A stretch of DNA of 64,000 nucleotides from Streptomyces sp. 2131.1 (lineage in GTDB: Bacteria; Actinomycetota; Actinomycetes; Streptomycetales; Streptomycetaceae), in assembly GCF_900105515.1 (NCBI RefSeq), contig NZ_FNSY01000001.1, positions 5,258,001-5,322,000 on the forward strand, read 5' to 3'. Shown piece after piece: positions 17,254 through 25,661 of this stretch (position 1 is the first letter of the stretch; each line of letters begins with the position of its first letter). The notes beneath the pieces were generated by a model, which was not told the DNA's origin, did no database searches, and worked only from the letters and a program-made list of their open reading frames with translations. The position numbers and the translations under genes are program-made.

Positions 17254-17616
17254 ACCGAGATTGACGCAAAGACCGATGCACTCGTCCCCGCCTGGCTCCA
17301 CCTGCCCGACATCGCGGAAATGCTCGATGTCGAGGTGACGCGTGTGCGGCAGCTGGTCAAGGAGGGCCAGCTCATCGCCGTACGCCGTGGGGAGAACCGG
17401 GCGCTCCAGGTGCCCGCCGCCTTCATCGACGGCGACAAGGTGGTCAAGGGCCTCTCCGGGACCCTGACGCTGCTGAAGGACGACGGCTACTCCGACGAGG
17501 AGATGCTCGAATGGCTCTTCACCCCCGACCCGACCCTGCCGGGCACGCCCGCGCAGGCACTGAGTGAGAATCGCGGCACGGAGGTGAAGCGCCGCGCCCA
17601 GGCGCTCGCCGTCTGA
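17251..17616 (+). CDS. Rv2175c-like winged-helix DNA-binding protein
   Basis: A 121-residue protein. The N-terminal half contains a helix-turn-helix of excisionase/MerR type (PDIAEMLDVEVTRVRQLVKEG), and the C-terminal half has GTLTLLKDDGYSDEEMLEWLF, typical of the Rv2175c family. In M. tuberculosis, Rv2175c is a DNA-binding substrate of the kinase PknL encoded next door. Here a PASTA kinase gene lies ~4 kb away on the opposite strand, so the partnership may be conserved. Thr residues near the N-terminus (Thr2, Thr7) could be phosphorylation sites. Its DNA targets are unknown. Confidence 0.82.
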   Translation: MTEIDAKTDALVPAWLHLPDIAEMLDVEVTRVRQLVKEGQLIAVRRGENRALQVPAAFIDGDKVVKGLSGTLTLLKDDGYSDEEMLEWLFTPDPTLPGTPAQALSENRGTEVKRRAQALAV

Positions 17617-17622
17617 ACCGAC

Positions 17623-17667
17623 CGGGGAAGCGGGCCGCACCGCGCGAGCGGGCGGCCCGCTTCCCCG
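17623..17667 (+). terminator. 16-bp perfect hairpin after the Rv2175c-like gene
   Basis: CGGGGAAGCGGGCCGC (17623-17638) pairs exactly with 17652-17667 around a 13-nt loop. It separates the DNA-binding protein gene from thiE. Confidence 0.7.
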
Positions 17668-17717
17668 CGCCGCACCACTGATCCGCCGTCACCGTCTGTC
17701 CCGGGGGGAAACGCACC

Positions 17718-18371
17718 ATGTCCACGTCTCGCGCGCCGCTGTCCGACGCCCGGCTCTATCTGTGCACGGACGCCCGCAGGCGCCAGGGCGACCTCCCCGA
17801 GTTCCTGGACGCGGTGCTCGCCGGCGGCGTCGACATCGTCCAGCTGCGCGACAAGGGCATGGAGGCCGCCGAGGAGCTGGAGCACCTCGCGGTCCTCGCC
17901 GACGCCTGCGAGCGCCACGGCAAGCTCCTCGCCGTCAACGACCGGGCGGACGTGGCCCACGCCATCGGCGCCGACGTGCTGCACCTGGGCCAGGGCGACC
18001 TGCCGGTGCCCGCCGCCCGCGCGATCATCGGCACCGAGCCGCTCATCGGCCGCTCCACGCACGCCGAGGCCGAGGTCGACGCCGCCGTCGCCGAGCCCGG
18101 CGTCGACTACTTCTGCACCGGCCCCTGCTGGCCCACCCCCACCAAGCCCGGCCGCCACGCGCCCGGTCTGGACCTCGTGCGGTACGCCGCCTCGCTCGCC
18201 CCCGCGCGCCCCTGGTTCGCCATCGGGGGCATCGACGCGGACAACCTCGACCAGGTGCTGGACGCCGGAGCCCGCCGGATCGTGGTCGTACGGGCCCTCA
18301 CCGAGGCGTCCGACCCGGGCGCCGCCGCCGCTGAGCTGGCACGCAGGGTCCGCGAGCGCGCCGGAGCCTGA
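17718..18371 (+). CDS. thiE: Thiamine-phosphate synthase ThiE
   Basis: A 217-residue TIM-barrel enzyme joining HMP pyrophosphate and thiazole phosphate to give thiamin phosphate. Conserved blocks are DIVQLRDKGM, LLAVNDRADVAHAIGADVLHLGQGDLP, GRSTHAEAEVDAA, DYFCTGPCWPTPTKPG, and PWFAIGGIDADNLDQVLDAGA. The ATG at 17718 has a GGGGGGAA SD. It lies 2 kb from thiO-thiS-thiG on the other strand without its own TPP aptamer, so it may escape riboswitch control. Confidence 0.94.
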   Translation: MSTSRAPLSDARLYLCTDARRRQGDLPEFLDAVLAGGVDIVQLRDKGMEAAEELEHLAVLADACERHGKLLAVNDRADVAHAIGADVLHLGQGDLPVPAARAIIGTEPLIGRSTHAEAEVDAAVAEPGVDYFCTGPCWPTPTKPGRHAPGLDLVRYAASLAPARPWFAIGGIDADNLDQVLDAGARRIVVVRALTEASDPGAAAAELARRVRERAGA

Positions 18372-18510
18372 CCGGCGCAGCGGGTTCCGGGCCGACGCCC
18401 GACGGAGGCCCCGGAGTCGGGTCTGGGACGATTCCGTCCGAAGGATGGACAAGAATCAGTCAATTCCGGCAAATGACTCCGGTTCGGTTGGGAGCCCGCC
18501 CTGCCCTGGT

Positions 18511-18525
18511 TAACCTGCCCGTATG
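18511..18525 (+). promoter_or_regulatory. -10 element placed for a leaderless metF transcript
   Basis: TAACCT at 18511-18516 is followed after 6 nt by ATG (18523), with no SD. The remaining 18372-18510 gap shows no further motif I can name. Confidence 0.5.
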
Positions 18526-19440
18526 GCCCTTGGCACACCTTCCACCAGGACAGATCACGCGCGCACCGTGCGTGAGATGCTCGCGACCGGCGCGACCTCG
18601 TACTCGTTCGAGTTCTGGGCGCCCAAGACCGAGAAGGGTGAGCGCAACCTGTGGAACGCGCTGCGCCGGGTCGAGGCCGTCGCCCCGAGCTTCGTCTCGG
18701 TGACGTACGGGGCCGGCGGCTCCACCCGCTCCGGCACGGTGAAGGCAACCCAGGACATCGCCGCCGAGTCCACGCTCACCCCGGTCGCGCACCTCACGGC
18801 CGTCGACCACTCGGTCGCCGAACTGCGCAACATGGTCGGCCAGTTCGCGGACGCCGGCATCCGCAACATCCTCGCCCTGCGCGGAGACCCGCCGGGCGAC
18901 CCGATGGGCCCCTGGGTCGAGCACCCGCAGGGCGTGCGGTACGCGGCGGACCTGGTCCGGCTGATCAAGGAGGCCGGCGACTTCTGCGTGGGCGTCGCAG
19001 CGTTCCCCGAGCGGCACCCGCGCTCGCAGGACTGGGACGCCGACATCCGGCACTTCGTGGACAAGTGCCGCGCGGGCGCCGACTACGCCATCACGCAGAT
19101 GTTCTTCGATCCGGAGGCGTATCTCCGGATGCGTGACCGGGTGGTCGCCGCGGGTTGCGAAACCCCGGTCATCCCCGAGGTCATGCCGGTCACCAACGTC
19201 CGGCAACTGGAACGGTTCTCCCAGCTCAGCGACGCGAAGCTGCCCGACGACCTGAAAGAGCGCATCCTCGCCGCCAAGGACGACCCCGCCGCTGTACGCT
19301 CCATTGGCATCGACTTCGCAACGCGGTTCAGCGCGAAGCTGCTCTCCGAGGGTGTGCCCGGACTGCACTTCATCACGCTGAACAACTCGACTGCGACGCT
19401 CGAGATCTACGAGAATCTCGGACTGCACAAGCAGTCGTGA
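18523..19440 (+). CDS. metF: Methylenetetrahydrofolate reductase
   Basis: A 305-residue FAD-dependent reductase that makes 5-methyl-THF for methionine synthesis. Seen blocks: SFEFWAPKTEKGE (catalytic Glu region), VSVTYGAGGSTR, NILALRGDPPGD, the FAD-contacting ADYAITQMFFDPEAY, and the C-terminal GVPGLHFITLNNSTATLEIYENL. The ATG at 18523 has a promoter-like TAACCT 6 nt ahead, so the mRNA is probably leaderless. A metF-like gene (Rv2172c, from memory) occupies the matching place next to Rv2175c in M. tuberculosis. Confidence 0.94.
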   Translation: MALGTPSTRTDHARTVREMLATGATSYSFEFWAPKTEKGERNLWNALRRVEAVAPSFVSVTYGAGGSTRSGTVKATQDIAAESTLTPVAHLTAVDHSVAELRNMVGQFADAGIRNILALRGDPPGDPMGPWVEHPQGVRYAADLVRLIKEAGDFCVGVAAFPERHPRSQDWDADIRHFVDKCRAGADYAITQMFFDPEAYLRMRDRVVAAGCETPVIPEVMPVTNVRQLERFSQLSDAKLPDDLKERILAAKDDPAAVRSIGIDFATRFSAKLLSEGVPGLHFITLNNSTATLEIYENLGLHKQS

Positions 19441-19490
19441 CAGGCCGTACCCGCCACGACCCGGGGCGGAGGCCGTAGAAGGGGGCGGGC

Positions 19491-20363
19491 ATGGGCTGGA
19501 CGGTCCTCTACATCGCGTTCGGTGTCGTCGCGCTGTGGCTGCTCGGCGAGGTCCTGCTGCAGTACAAGGCGCGGCTGCGCTGGCGGCTGCTCGCCTTCAC
19601 CGGCTTCCTCTGCGTGGTCATCGGCGTCCTGATGCCGTCCGTCCCCGTCATCGCCCTCGGCGCGATCGCCTTCGCCACCGGCCAGACCTACGTCACGCTC
19701 TCCTTCCGCAAGGGCTTCTCCACCGGCTGGGCCATAGGGGGCAAGCCCGGCGCGAGCCGCCGCCGTCGCGGCGGCGGGGAAGGCCGCAAGCCCACGCTGG
19801 AGGTCTCGGACCTGGAGGTGGAGTACGAGGGGGACGCCGCGGCCGCCCCCGCCGCACCGCCGACCGCCCCGGCCGCGGTCTACGAGACCGAGCCGATGCC
19901 CGACGACACCGGCCAGTACGGCATCTACACCGACCCCGCCCCGCAGCGCCCGGACCACGAGCCCCAGGCCGCGCCCGGCTACGACGCCTACGACCCGTAC
20001 ACGGACTACGCGGCCCAGCAGCAGCCCCAGGGTCAGGACGGCTACGCCGGGGCCGGGCAGTACGACTACGGCACGGACCCGCAGAGCTACGCCGCCTACT
20101 CCGACCCGTACATCGGCACCACCGCGAGCACCCCGCAGTACGGCTCGTACGACGCGTACGGCAACTACGACGGCTACGGCAACCAGCAGCAGTACGGCGA
20201 CCCGTACGCGCAGGCCGACGCCTACGGCTCCGAGACGCCGCCCGGCGGGGTCTGGGTGCCGCAGCAGCGCGAGGGCGAGCAGTACCCGCAGGAGCCCGCC
20301 GCCCAGCAGGCCCCGTACCCCAACGGCTACGACACCGGCCACAACGACCAGTACCGCTACTGA
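19491..20363 (+). CDS. Membrane protein with a long Tyr/Gln/Asp-rich tail, function unknown
   Basis: A 290-residue protein of two parts. Residues 1-85 contain two or three hydrophobic segments (WTVLYIAFGVVALWLLGEVL, FTGFLCVVIGVLMPSVPVIA and the following Ala/Ile/Phe-rich stretch). Residues ~86-105 are basic (SRRRRGGGEGRK), probably cytoplasmic next to the membrane. From ~130 to the end the sequence is disordered-looking, dominated by Tyr, Gln, Gly, Asp, Ala and Pro with repeated YxxY, QQYG and DPY elements. I do not recognise a domain. Such tails in Streptomyces membrane proteins often serve as scaffolds or condensate-prone linkers, but nothing here proves it. It is downstream of metF with a 50-nt gap. 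Confidence 0.75.
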   Translation: MGWTVLYIAFGVVALWLLGEVLLQYKARLRWRLLAFTGFLCVVIGVLMPSVPVIALGAIAFATGQTYVTLSFRKGFSTGWAIGGKPGASRRRRGGGEGRKPTLEVSDLEVEYEGDAAAAPAAPPTAPAAVYETEPMPDDTGQYGIYTDPAPQRPDHEPQAAPGYDAYDPYTDYAAQQQPQGQDGYAGAGQYDYGTDPQSYAAYSDPYIGTTASTPQYGSYDAYGNYDGYGNQQQYGDPYAQADAYGSETPPGGVWVPQQREGEQYPQEPAAQQAPYPNGYDTGHNDQYRY

Positions 20364-20396
20364 CGGCCCGTCACTAAGGCCGGAAGGCCCGGCGGC

Positions 20397-21905
20397 TCAC
20401 TGCGAGCCGCGGAAGGCGTCCCCCTCCACCACGGTCCCCGCGACCAGCGCACCGGACATGCCCGCGTGCGCGAGCCCGCCGCCCGGATGCGACCAGCCGC
20501 CGGCCAGCAACAGGCCCGGCAGCCGGGTCCGGTTGGCGGCGTGCAGAAACACGCCCGCCGCCCCCGCGAGGGCAGGCGGCGGGACGGCACCGCCGTCGGC
20601 GCCCGTGTCCGCGGCGGTCTCGGCGGGCGTCCGGACCCGAGTCCGCAGCACCCGCTCCCGCAGGCCCGGCACCGCCGCGTCCGCCGCGTCGATCAGCGTG
20701 TCCGCGTACCGCGTGCGCAGCGCCTCGTCCGTCCAGTCCACCGGGCCGTGCGGGGCCACCGTCGCCGTCAGCGTCACCGCCTCGTGCTCCGCGTCGGGCC
20801 GGGTCGCCGGATCGTCGGGGCGCAGCACGGTCACCGTGGGGTGCGAGGCGGTCCGGCCCCCGAACACCGCCTCGCGCTCCGCCGCCCCGTCCGCCGGGTG
20901 CACCACGGTCCGGTGCACGGCATCCGCGGACCGCCCGCCGCGCAGCGCCAGCATCACCACGAACCGGCCGCTCGCCCCCGTCTCCTGACGCACCGCCACA
21001 TCCCCGTCGGCCCACAGCTCCCGACCGGGCACAAGGCCGGGCCACGGCCGCGCTCCCAGTACCACGTGCGCAGCCTCCGCGACCGTCCCGTCCGCCAGCT
21101 CCACGCCCGCCGCGCGGCCGTCCTTCTCGACGACCCGGGCCACCTCGGCGCCGAGGACGAACTCCACCTTCCGGGCCAGGCACCGCTCGTACACCGCCCG
21201 CGCCAGCGCTCGCATGCCGCCCATGACGTACCAGCTGCCGAACGTCTCCTCCATGTACGGCAGCAGCGCCGCGCTCGCCGGGGCGCGCGAGGGGTCGAGG
21301 CCGTACGCCAGCGCGTACCCGTCGAGCAGGGCCGCCAGCCGGGGTTCCGCGAGCTCCCAGGCGCCGATCTCCGCCACCGTCCCCGCCCGCCGCGCCGGAC
21401 GCAGCAGCCGCCGGCGCTCCTCGGCCGGATACGGGTCGCGGCCCAGCACCTGCCAGTCGGGGCGCAGCGGCTCCTCCAGGAGCGGGCGCCGCGAGCGGTC
21501 CCAGGCGTCCCTGGCCCGGTCGAGGAAGGCGCCCCACTTCGCGCCCGCCCCGCCGCCGAGCGCGGTGTCCAGGGCGGCGACGGTCCCGGCGCGCGAGGCG
21601 TTCGGCAGGGAGACGGAGGTGCCGTCCGCGAAGAGGTGGCGGCTCGCCGGGTCCACCTGGACGAGCGTGACGCACCGCTCCAGCGGCTCCTTGCCGGTCT
21701 TCACGAACAGGTCCCGGTGGACCGCGGGGAGGTGGAGCAGCCCGGGGCCCGTGTCGAACGCGAAGCCCTCCTCGGCGTGCTGCCCGAGCGAGCCGCCGTA
21801 CGTGTCGGACCGCTCGTACACCGTTACCCGGTGGCCTGCCACGGCCAGCCGGGCCGCCGCCGCCATCGCGCCCATCCCGGCGCCGATCACCGCAATTCGT
21901 GCCAT
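20397..21905 (-). CDS. Phytoene-desaturase-like FAD-dependent oxidoreductase (CrtI family)
   Basis: A 502-residue flavoprotein. The N-terminal FAD motif is IAVIGAGMGAMAAAARLAVA with ERSDTYGGSLGQ; FDTGPGLLHLP follows, and the C-terminal FAD/substrate block is LLLAGGWSHPGGGLAHAGMS. This is the CrtI/amine-oxidase-like family, whose members desaturate or isomerise polyenes or oxidise amines. There is no phytoene synthase or other carotenoid gene nearby, so a carotenoid role is not supported by context. The frame is open upstream to 22112, but the ATG at 21905 begins the FAD motif. Confidence 0.82.
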   Translation of the reverse strand: MARIAVIGAGMGAMAAAARLAVAGHRVTVYERSDTYGGSLGQHAEEGFAFDTGPGLLHLPAVHRDLFVKTGKEPLERCVTLVQVDPASRHLFADGTSVSLPNASRAGTVAALDTALGGGAGAKWGAFLDRARDAWDRSRRPLLEEPLRPDWQVLGRDPYPAEERRRLLRPARRAGTVAEIGAWELAEPRLAALLDGYALAYGLDPSRAPASAALLPYMEETFGSWYVMGGMRALARAVYERCLARKVEFVLGAEVARVVEKDGRAAGVELADGTVAEAAHVVLGARPWPGLVPGRELWADGDVAVRQETGASGRFVVMLALRGGRSADAVHRTVVHPADGAAEREAVFGGRTASHPTVTVLRPDDPATRPDAEHEAVTLTATVAPHGPVDWTDEALRTRYADTLIDAADAAVPGLRERVLRTRVRTPAETAADTGADGGAVPPPALAGAAGVFLHAANRTRLPGLLLAGGWSHPGGGLAHAGMSGALVAGTVVEGDAFRGSQ

Positions 21906-21943
21906 GGATGCGACCTTAACGGCCGCCGCGGACACCCGGTCCG

Positions 21944-22603
21944 TCAGGTCGGGGGAGCGCCCGTGTACGGGAAGGCGGGCTGCCGCCCCCGGCGCTTCTC
22001 CTCGCGGCGCTGGGCCCTGCGGCGCCAGAACCGGCGGATGCGGGAGGCCAGGAAGACCACGATCACCAGGCCGGTGACGAGGAGCGTTCCGGCGAGGCCG
22101 GCCGCTATCCACGGATGGAAGATCGCGAAGGTGACGATCCCCGCGACGCCCAGGTCCTCGGTGGCGCTCAGCGCGATGTTGCTGAGCGGCTCGGGAGAGG
22201 TGTTGACCGCCATCCGGGTCCCGGCCTTCACCAGATGGCTCACCAGCGCGGTGGAGCCCCCGATGGCGCCGGCCGCGATCTGCGGCAGCGAACCGCTCTC
22301 GCCGGCCAGCAGCGCCGCCACGACCGCGCCGGTCACCGGCCGGACGACCGTGTGGATCGCGTCCCAGACGGTGTCCACGTACGGGACCTTGTCCGCGACC
22401 ACCTCGCAGAGGAAGAGGACCGCGACGACGACGAGGACGTCGGTGCGCTGGAGCGAGGCCGGCACCTCGTCGCTGACGCCGGTCGCGCCGAATATGCCGA
22501 GCAGGAGGACCACCGCGTACGCGTTGATCCCGCTTGCCCAGCCGCTTGTGAACACCAGGGGGAGTACGGACACGGAGGCGATGGTAGCCAGCGGGACCGA
22601 CAT
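21944..22603 (-). CDS. DUF4126 family membrane protein
   Basis: A 219-residue integral membrane protein with about five hydrophobic helices. It starts MSVPLATIASVSVLPLVFTSGWASGINAYAV... and has a Gly/Ala-rich AAGAIGGSTALVSHLVKAGTR turn; the tail is basic (RRFWRRRAQRREEKRRG). The pattern matches DUF4126, whose function is unknown. The ATG at 22603 is supported by the operator just upstream (22631-22646), a perfect match to the MacR site. That makes this a predicted target of the MacRS system encoded 18 kb away. Confidence 0.85.
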   Translation of the reverse strand: MSVPLATIASVSVLPLVFTSGWASGINAYAVVLLLGIFGATGVSDEVPASLQRTDVLVVVAVLFLCEVVADKVPYVDTVWDAIHTVVRPVTGAVVAALLAGESGSLPQIAAGAIGGSTALVSHLVKAGTRMAVNTSPEPLSNIALSATEDLGVAGIVTFAIFHPWIAAGLAGTLLVTGLVIVVFLASRIRRFWRRRAQRREEKRRGRQPAFPYTGAPPT

Positions 22604-22630
22604 CGCGGCAGTGCGCACATGACCGGGCTC

Positions 22631-22646
22631 TGAGTACCCGTACTCA
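22631..22646 (-). promoter_or_regulatory. MacR-type operator upstream of the DUF4126 gene
   Basis: TGAGTACCCGTACTCA equals the published MacR consensus TGAGTAC-N2-GTACTCA at every fixed position. The palindrome extends outward to a 14-bp-arm inverted repeat (22623-22654). Its near edge is 28 nt upstream of the ATG at 22603, overlapping the expected promoter region. A second, half-degenerate copy begins at 22657 (left half exact, right half 4 of 7). Confidence 0.8.
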
Positions 22647-22726
22647 GAGCCCGGGATGAGTACCCGCACGGATGGGCCGCGACCCGCCCGGACGGCAGAG
22701 TGGGTCTCCACGGAAGGGGCGCCGCC

Positions 22727-22758
22727 CCGCCACCGCCGGCACGGGGCGGCGGTGGCGG
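22727..22758. repeat. 11-bp inverted repeat in the DUF4126-tetR gap
   Basis: CCGCCACCGCC (22727-22737) pairs with GGCGGTGGCGG (22748-22758). Apart from this hairpin, the MacR operator and the terminator at 22852-22906, the 22604-22932 gap holds nothing I can name. Confidence 0.5.
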
Positions 22759-22851
22759 GACGGCACCTCTCTTCCGAACGGGGGTGCGCGGCGGAGGACT
22801 TCGGGACCACGGGGGACAGGGGGTCACGGGGGAAGGTCCTCCGGCAGCACG

Positions 22852-22906
22852 GAAGGCGCCGGCCGGGCGGGCTCGGGAATCCGGGCCACGCCCGGCCGGC
22901 GCCTTC
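22852..22906 (-). terminator. 18-bp-arm hairpin after the tetR gene
   Basis: Arms at 22852-22869 and 22889-22906 are perfectly complementary around a 19-nt loop, 27 nt beyond the tetR stop. It would end the ABC-permease-tetR transcript. Confidence 0.7.
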
Positions 22907-22932
22907 ATGCGTACGGGACGGGCGCGGCGGCC

Positions 22933-23544
22933 TCAGCGCCCGCTGACGCGGCCGCGCAGCAGCAGGGACAGCGCCGAGTGCACGTCGTCGATCGACCGCT
23001 CCGGCTGGAACGCCTGCCAGTCCAGCGCCGCGACCAGCACCATGCCCACCAGCGCCGCCGCGGTGAGCGGGACGTCGATCTCCTCGCTCAGCTCGCCGTT
23101 CGCCACGCCTTCCGCGATGACGCCCTCCACCACGGCGACCGCGTCGCGGCGCACCACCAGCAGCGTGGACTGCCAGGCGCGGTTGGTGCGCCACAGCTCG
23201 GCCACGTACAGCTGGGTGAAGGCCGGATAGCGGTCGATGAAGACCAGACCGGCCCGGATCATGGCGTCCAGCGCCTCCACCCGGCTGCCGCCTCGTGCCC
23301 CGGTCTCCTCGGCCGCCGCGCGCAGGGAGGCGGTGAGCAGTCCGACGCCGTGCCGCAGCAGCTCCTCGAACAGCTCGGTCTTGCTCTTGAAGTTGTAGTA
23401 GACCGTGCCCTTGGCGACCCCGGCCCGGTCGGCGATCTCGTCCACCGTGGTCGCCGAGAAGCCCTTCTCGGCGATGAGGGTGACGGCCGCTTCGTAGAGC
23501 TTCTGCCGGGTGGCCTGGCGGCGCGTGCTGCTACTGCTTTCCAT
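22933..23544 (-). CDS. TetR-family transcriptional regulator
   Basis: A 203-residue repressor. The N-terminal helix-turn-helix (about 8-55) reads TRQKLYEAAVTLIAEKGF ... TTVDEIADRAGVAKGTVYYNF, close to the TetR consensus. The ligand-binding part (60-203) has an Arg/Trp-rich region around ELWRTNRAWQS and is otherwise helical. It is the last gene of the ABC ATPase / YhgE-Pip permease operon, 29 nt after the permease. An inverted repeat ACTGAC-TG-GTCAGT at the operon promoter (26424-26437) is the obvious operator. The inducer is unknown. Confidence 0.92.
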   Translation of the reverse strand: MESSSSTRRQATRQKLYEAAVTLIAEKGFSATTVDEIADRAGVAKGTVYYNFKSKTELFEELLRHGVGLLTASLRAAAEETGARGGSRVEALDAMIRAGLVFIDRYPAFTQLYVAELWRTNRAWQSTLLVVRRDAVAVVEGVIAEGVANGELSEEIDVPLTAAALVGMVLVAALDWQAFQPERSIDDVHSALSLLLRGRVSGR

Positions 23545-23573
23545 GCTCCTGATTCTCACAGGTCCCGGCGGGC

Positions 23574-25661
23574 TCACAGGCTCAGCTCCGGGTGGAGCCG
23601 CTCCAGTGTCCACATCTGCTTGCGGCGGGCCGACAGGGCGGTCAGCGCGAGCGCCCCGGCGGTGAACGCCACCAGGACCGCGCAGCCCTGCCAGACCGGG
23701 CCGAGCCCGCCGCCCGTGATCAGCCGGCGCAGCCCCTCCACGACGTAGCTCATCGGCAGGTACGGGTGGATCGCGTTGAAGAAGCCCGGACTGGTCTGTA
23801 CGGGGTAGGTGCCGCCGGCCGAGGTCAGCTGGAGCATCAGCAGCGCGAGGACGAGGATGCGCCCCGCCGCCCCGAAGCAGGCGTTCAGCCACTGCACGAT
23901 CGCCGCGAAGCAGCAGGTCACCAGCGCCAGGAAGCCGAGCGTCCCGGCGGTGTGCGCCATGTCCAGGCCGGGGCCCCAGTGCAGGACGGACATCAGCGCG
24001 GCCGTCTGGAGCAGCCCGATCCCGGCCACCGGCAGCCAGCCCGCGAGGGCGATCCGCCAGGCCGGTGCCCCGGCGGCCAGGGCGCGCCGGCTGAGCGGCT
24101 GGATCAGCATGTACGCCACCATCGCGCCGACCCAGAGCGAGAGCGGGATGAAGTAGGGCGCGAAGCCCGTGCCGTAGTTCGGGGCGGAGTGCAGCGACTG
24201 CGAGGCCAGCCGTACGGGGTCGGCCATGACCTCCGTACGGGCGTCGCGGTCCTTCTTGCGGTAGTCGGGGATCTTGTCGACGCCGTCGCCCAGGCCCTTG
24301 GCGAGCGTGGTGGAACCGTCGCTGAGCCGGACCATCCCCTTGTCCAGGCTGTCGGCGCCCTTCTTGAGCTTGCCGACGCCCGTGTTCAGGTCGGCCGCAC
24401 CGGTCTTCGCCGTGCCGAGGCCGGTGTGCAGTCGGCCGGCGCCCTTGGCGACCTTGTGCGCGCCGGTGTTCAGCGCGTTGACCTTCTTGACCGCCGCTTC
24501 CAGGTCCTCGTCCAGGTGCGGGGAGCGCGCGGCGAGGTCCTTCGCCTGCTTCTCCAGGGTCGTCAGCTGGGTGCGCAGCTTCTTGAGGTCCCCGTTCTGG
24601 TTCTTGACCAGCGCGTTCACGTCGTCGGCCACGGCGACGACGTCGTCCGCAGCCGTCACGGCCCGCTTGAGCGGCGGGCAGACGGTGGGGTCGGGGACCG
24701 GCTGCTCCTCGCAGCGGGTGCGGTGGACGGCGGTGAGGTCGTCGGCGGCGGTGTGCGCGGCGGCCGCTGCCGTGGGGGCCGCCTTCACCAGCAGGTCCAG
24801 GTTGTCCCGTACGGTCTTCGACGAGTCGGCGACCAGCCGGGCGGTGTCGCCGATGGTCTTGCCGTTGTCCTTCAGGAACGGGCGCACGTCGGCGGCGACC
24901 CCGTTGACCTTGTCGGCGAGGATCTGGGTGCCGTCGGCGACCTGGCGGGAGCCGGTCTCCAGGTCGCCCGCGCCCTTGTTCAGCTTCACGATCCCGCCGG
25001 CCAGCTTGCCGCTGCCCTTCTTGGCGTCCTTCAGTCCGTCCGCGAGGTCCTTCGAGCCCTTCTCGGCCTTGCCGATCCCGTCCTTCAGGTCGGACGCGCC
25101 CTTGGCCGCCTTCGCCGTCTCGTCGTGGAGACCGGAGAAGCTGATGAAGATCCGGTCCAGGAACCCGCGCGAGGCGTTGGCCGACGCGGCCCTGCGGACC
25201 TCGGAGAACACGGTCCGGGAGATCTGCCCGACGATGTAGTTGTTCGCGTCGTTGGTACGCACCTGGAGCGCGCCGGTCTCGGGGGACTCGCCGGCGCTGG
25301 AGGCGATGCGCCTGCTGAAGTCCGACGGCATGCGCAGCGAGAGGTAGTACGTGCCGTCCTCGACGCCCTTGTCCGCCTCCTCGGCGCTCACCTCGTGCCA
25401 GTCGAAGGTCTTCGACTGGAGGAGCTTGTCCGTGATCTGGTCCCCGGCCGCGAGGCGCTTGCCGTCGGCGGTGGCCCCCTCGTCGTCGTTGACCAGGGCG
25501 ACCGGGATGCGGTCCAGGCGCCCGTACGGGTCCCAGAAGGACCACAGGTACAGGGCGCCGTAGAGCAGGGGGAGCAGCAGGAGCGCGGCGAGGGCGGCGC
25601 GCGGCAGCCGCCCCCTGCCGAAGCGCCTCAGCTCAAGCGCGGCCAGTCTCGGCGAACGCAT
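23574..25661 (-). CDS. YhgE/Pip-domain ABC-2-type membrane protein
   Basis: A 695-residue membrane protein. One span near residues 20-40 (LLLLPLLYGALYLWS) is followed by a ~430-residue outside domain, and then by five or six C-terminal spans typical of ABC-2 permeases. The outside domain is made of repeated helical units of the form KGASDL, KGAGDLETGSRQVADGTQ, TGVGKLKKGADSL. That is the YhgE/Pip (phage infection protein) architecture, related to EsaA of type VII secretion. It overlaps the preceding ATPase gene by 29 bp and precedes tetR. The cargo is unknown; the family is linked to phage receptor activity, secretion or drug efflux. Confidence 0.88.
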   Translation of the reverse strand: MRSPRLAALELRRFGRGRLPRAALAALLLLPLLYGALYLWSFWDPYGRLDRIPVALVNDDEGATADGKRLAAGDQITDKLLQSKTFDWHEVSAEEADKGVEDGTYYLSLRMPSDFSRRIASSAGESPETGALQVRTNDANNYIVGQISRTVFSEVRRAASANASRGFLDRIFISFSGLHDETAKAAKGASDLKDGIGKAEKGSKDLADGLKDAKKGSGKLAGGIVKLNKGAGDLETGSRQVADGTQILADKVNGVAADVRPFLKDNGKTIGDTARLVADSSKTVRDNLDLLVKAAPTAAAAAHTAADDLTAVHRTRCEEQPVPDPTVCPPLKRAVTAADDVVAVADDVNALVKNQNGDLKKLRTQLTTLEKQAKDLAARSPHLDEDLEAAVKKVNALNTGAHKVAKGAGRLHTGLGTAKTGAADLNTGVGKLKKGADSLDKGMVRLSDGSTTLAKGLGDGVDKIPDYRKKDRDARTEVMADPVRLASQSLHSAPNYGTGFAPYFIPLSLWVGAMVAYMLIQPLSRRALAAGAPAWRIALAGWLPVAGIGLLQTAALMSVLHWGPGLDMAHTAGTLGFLALVTCCFAAIVQWLNACFGAAGRILVLALLMLQLTSAGGTYPVQTSPGFFNAIHPYLPMSYVVEGLRRLITGGGLGPVWQGCAVLVAFTAGALALTALSARRKQMWTLERLHPELSL

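Noticed and set aside
20397..21905. Carotenoid biosynthesis locus
   Set aside because: The CrtI-like oxidoreductase stands alone; no phytoene synthase, cyclase or GGPP synthase gene is nearby.
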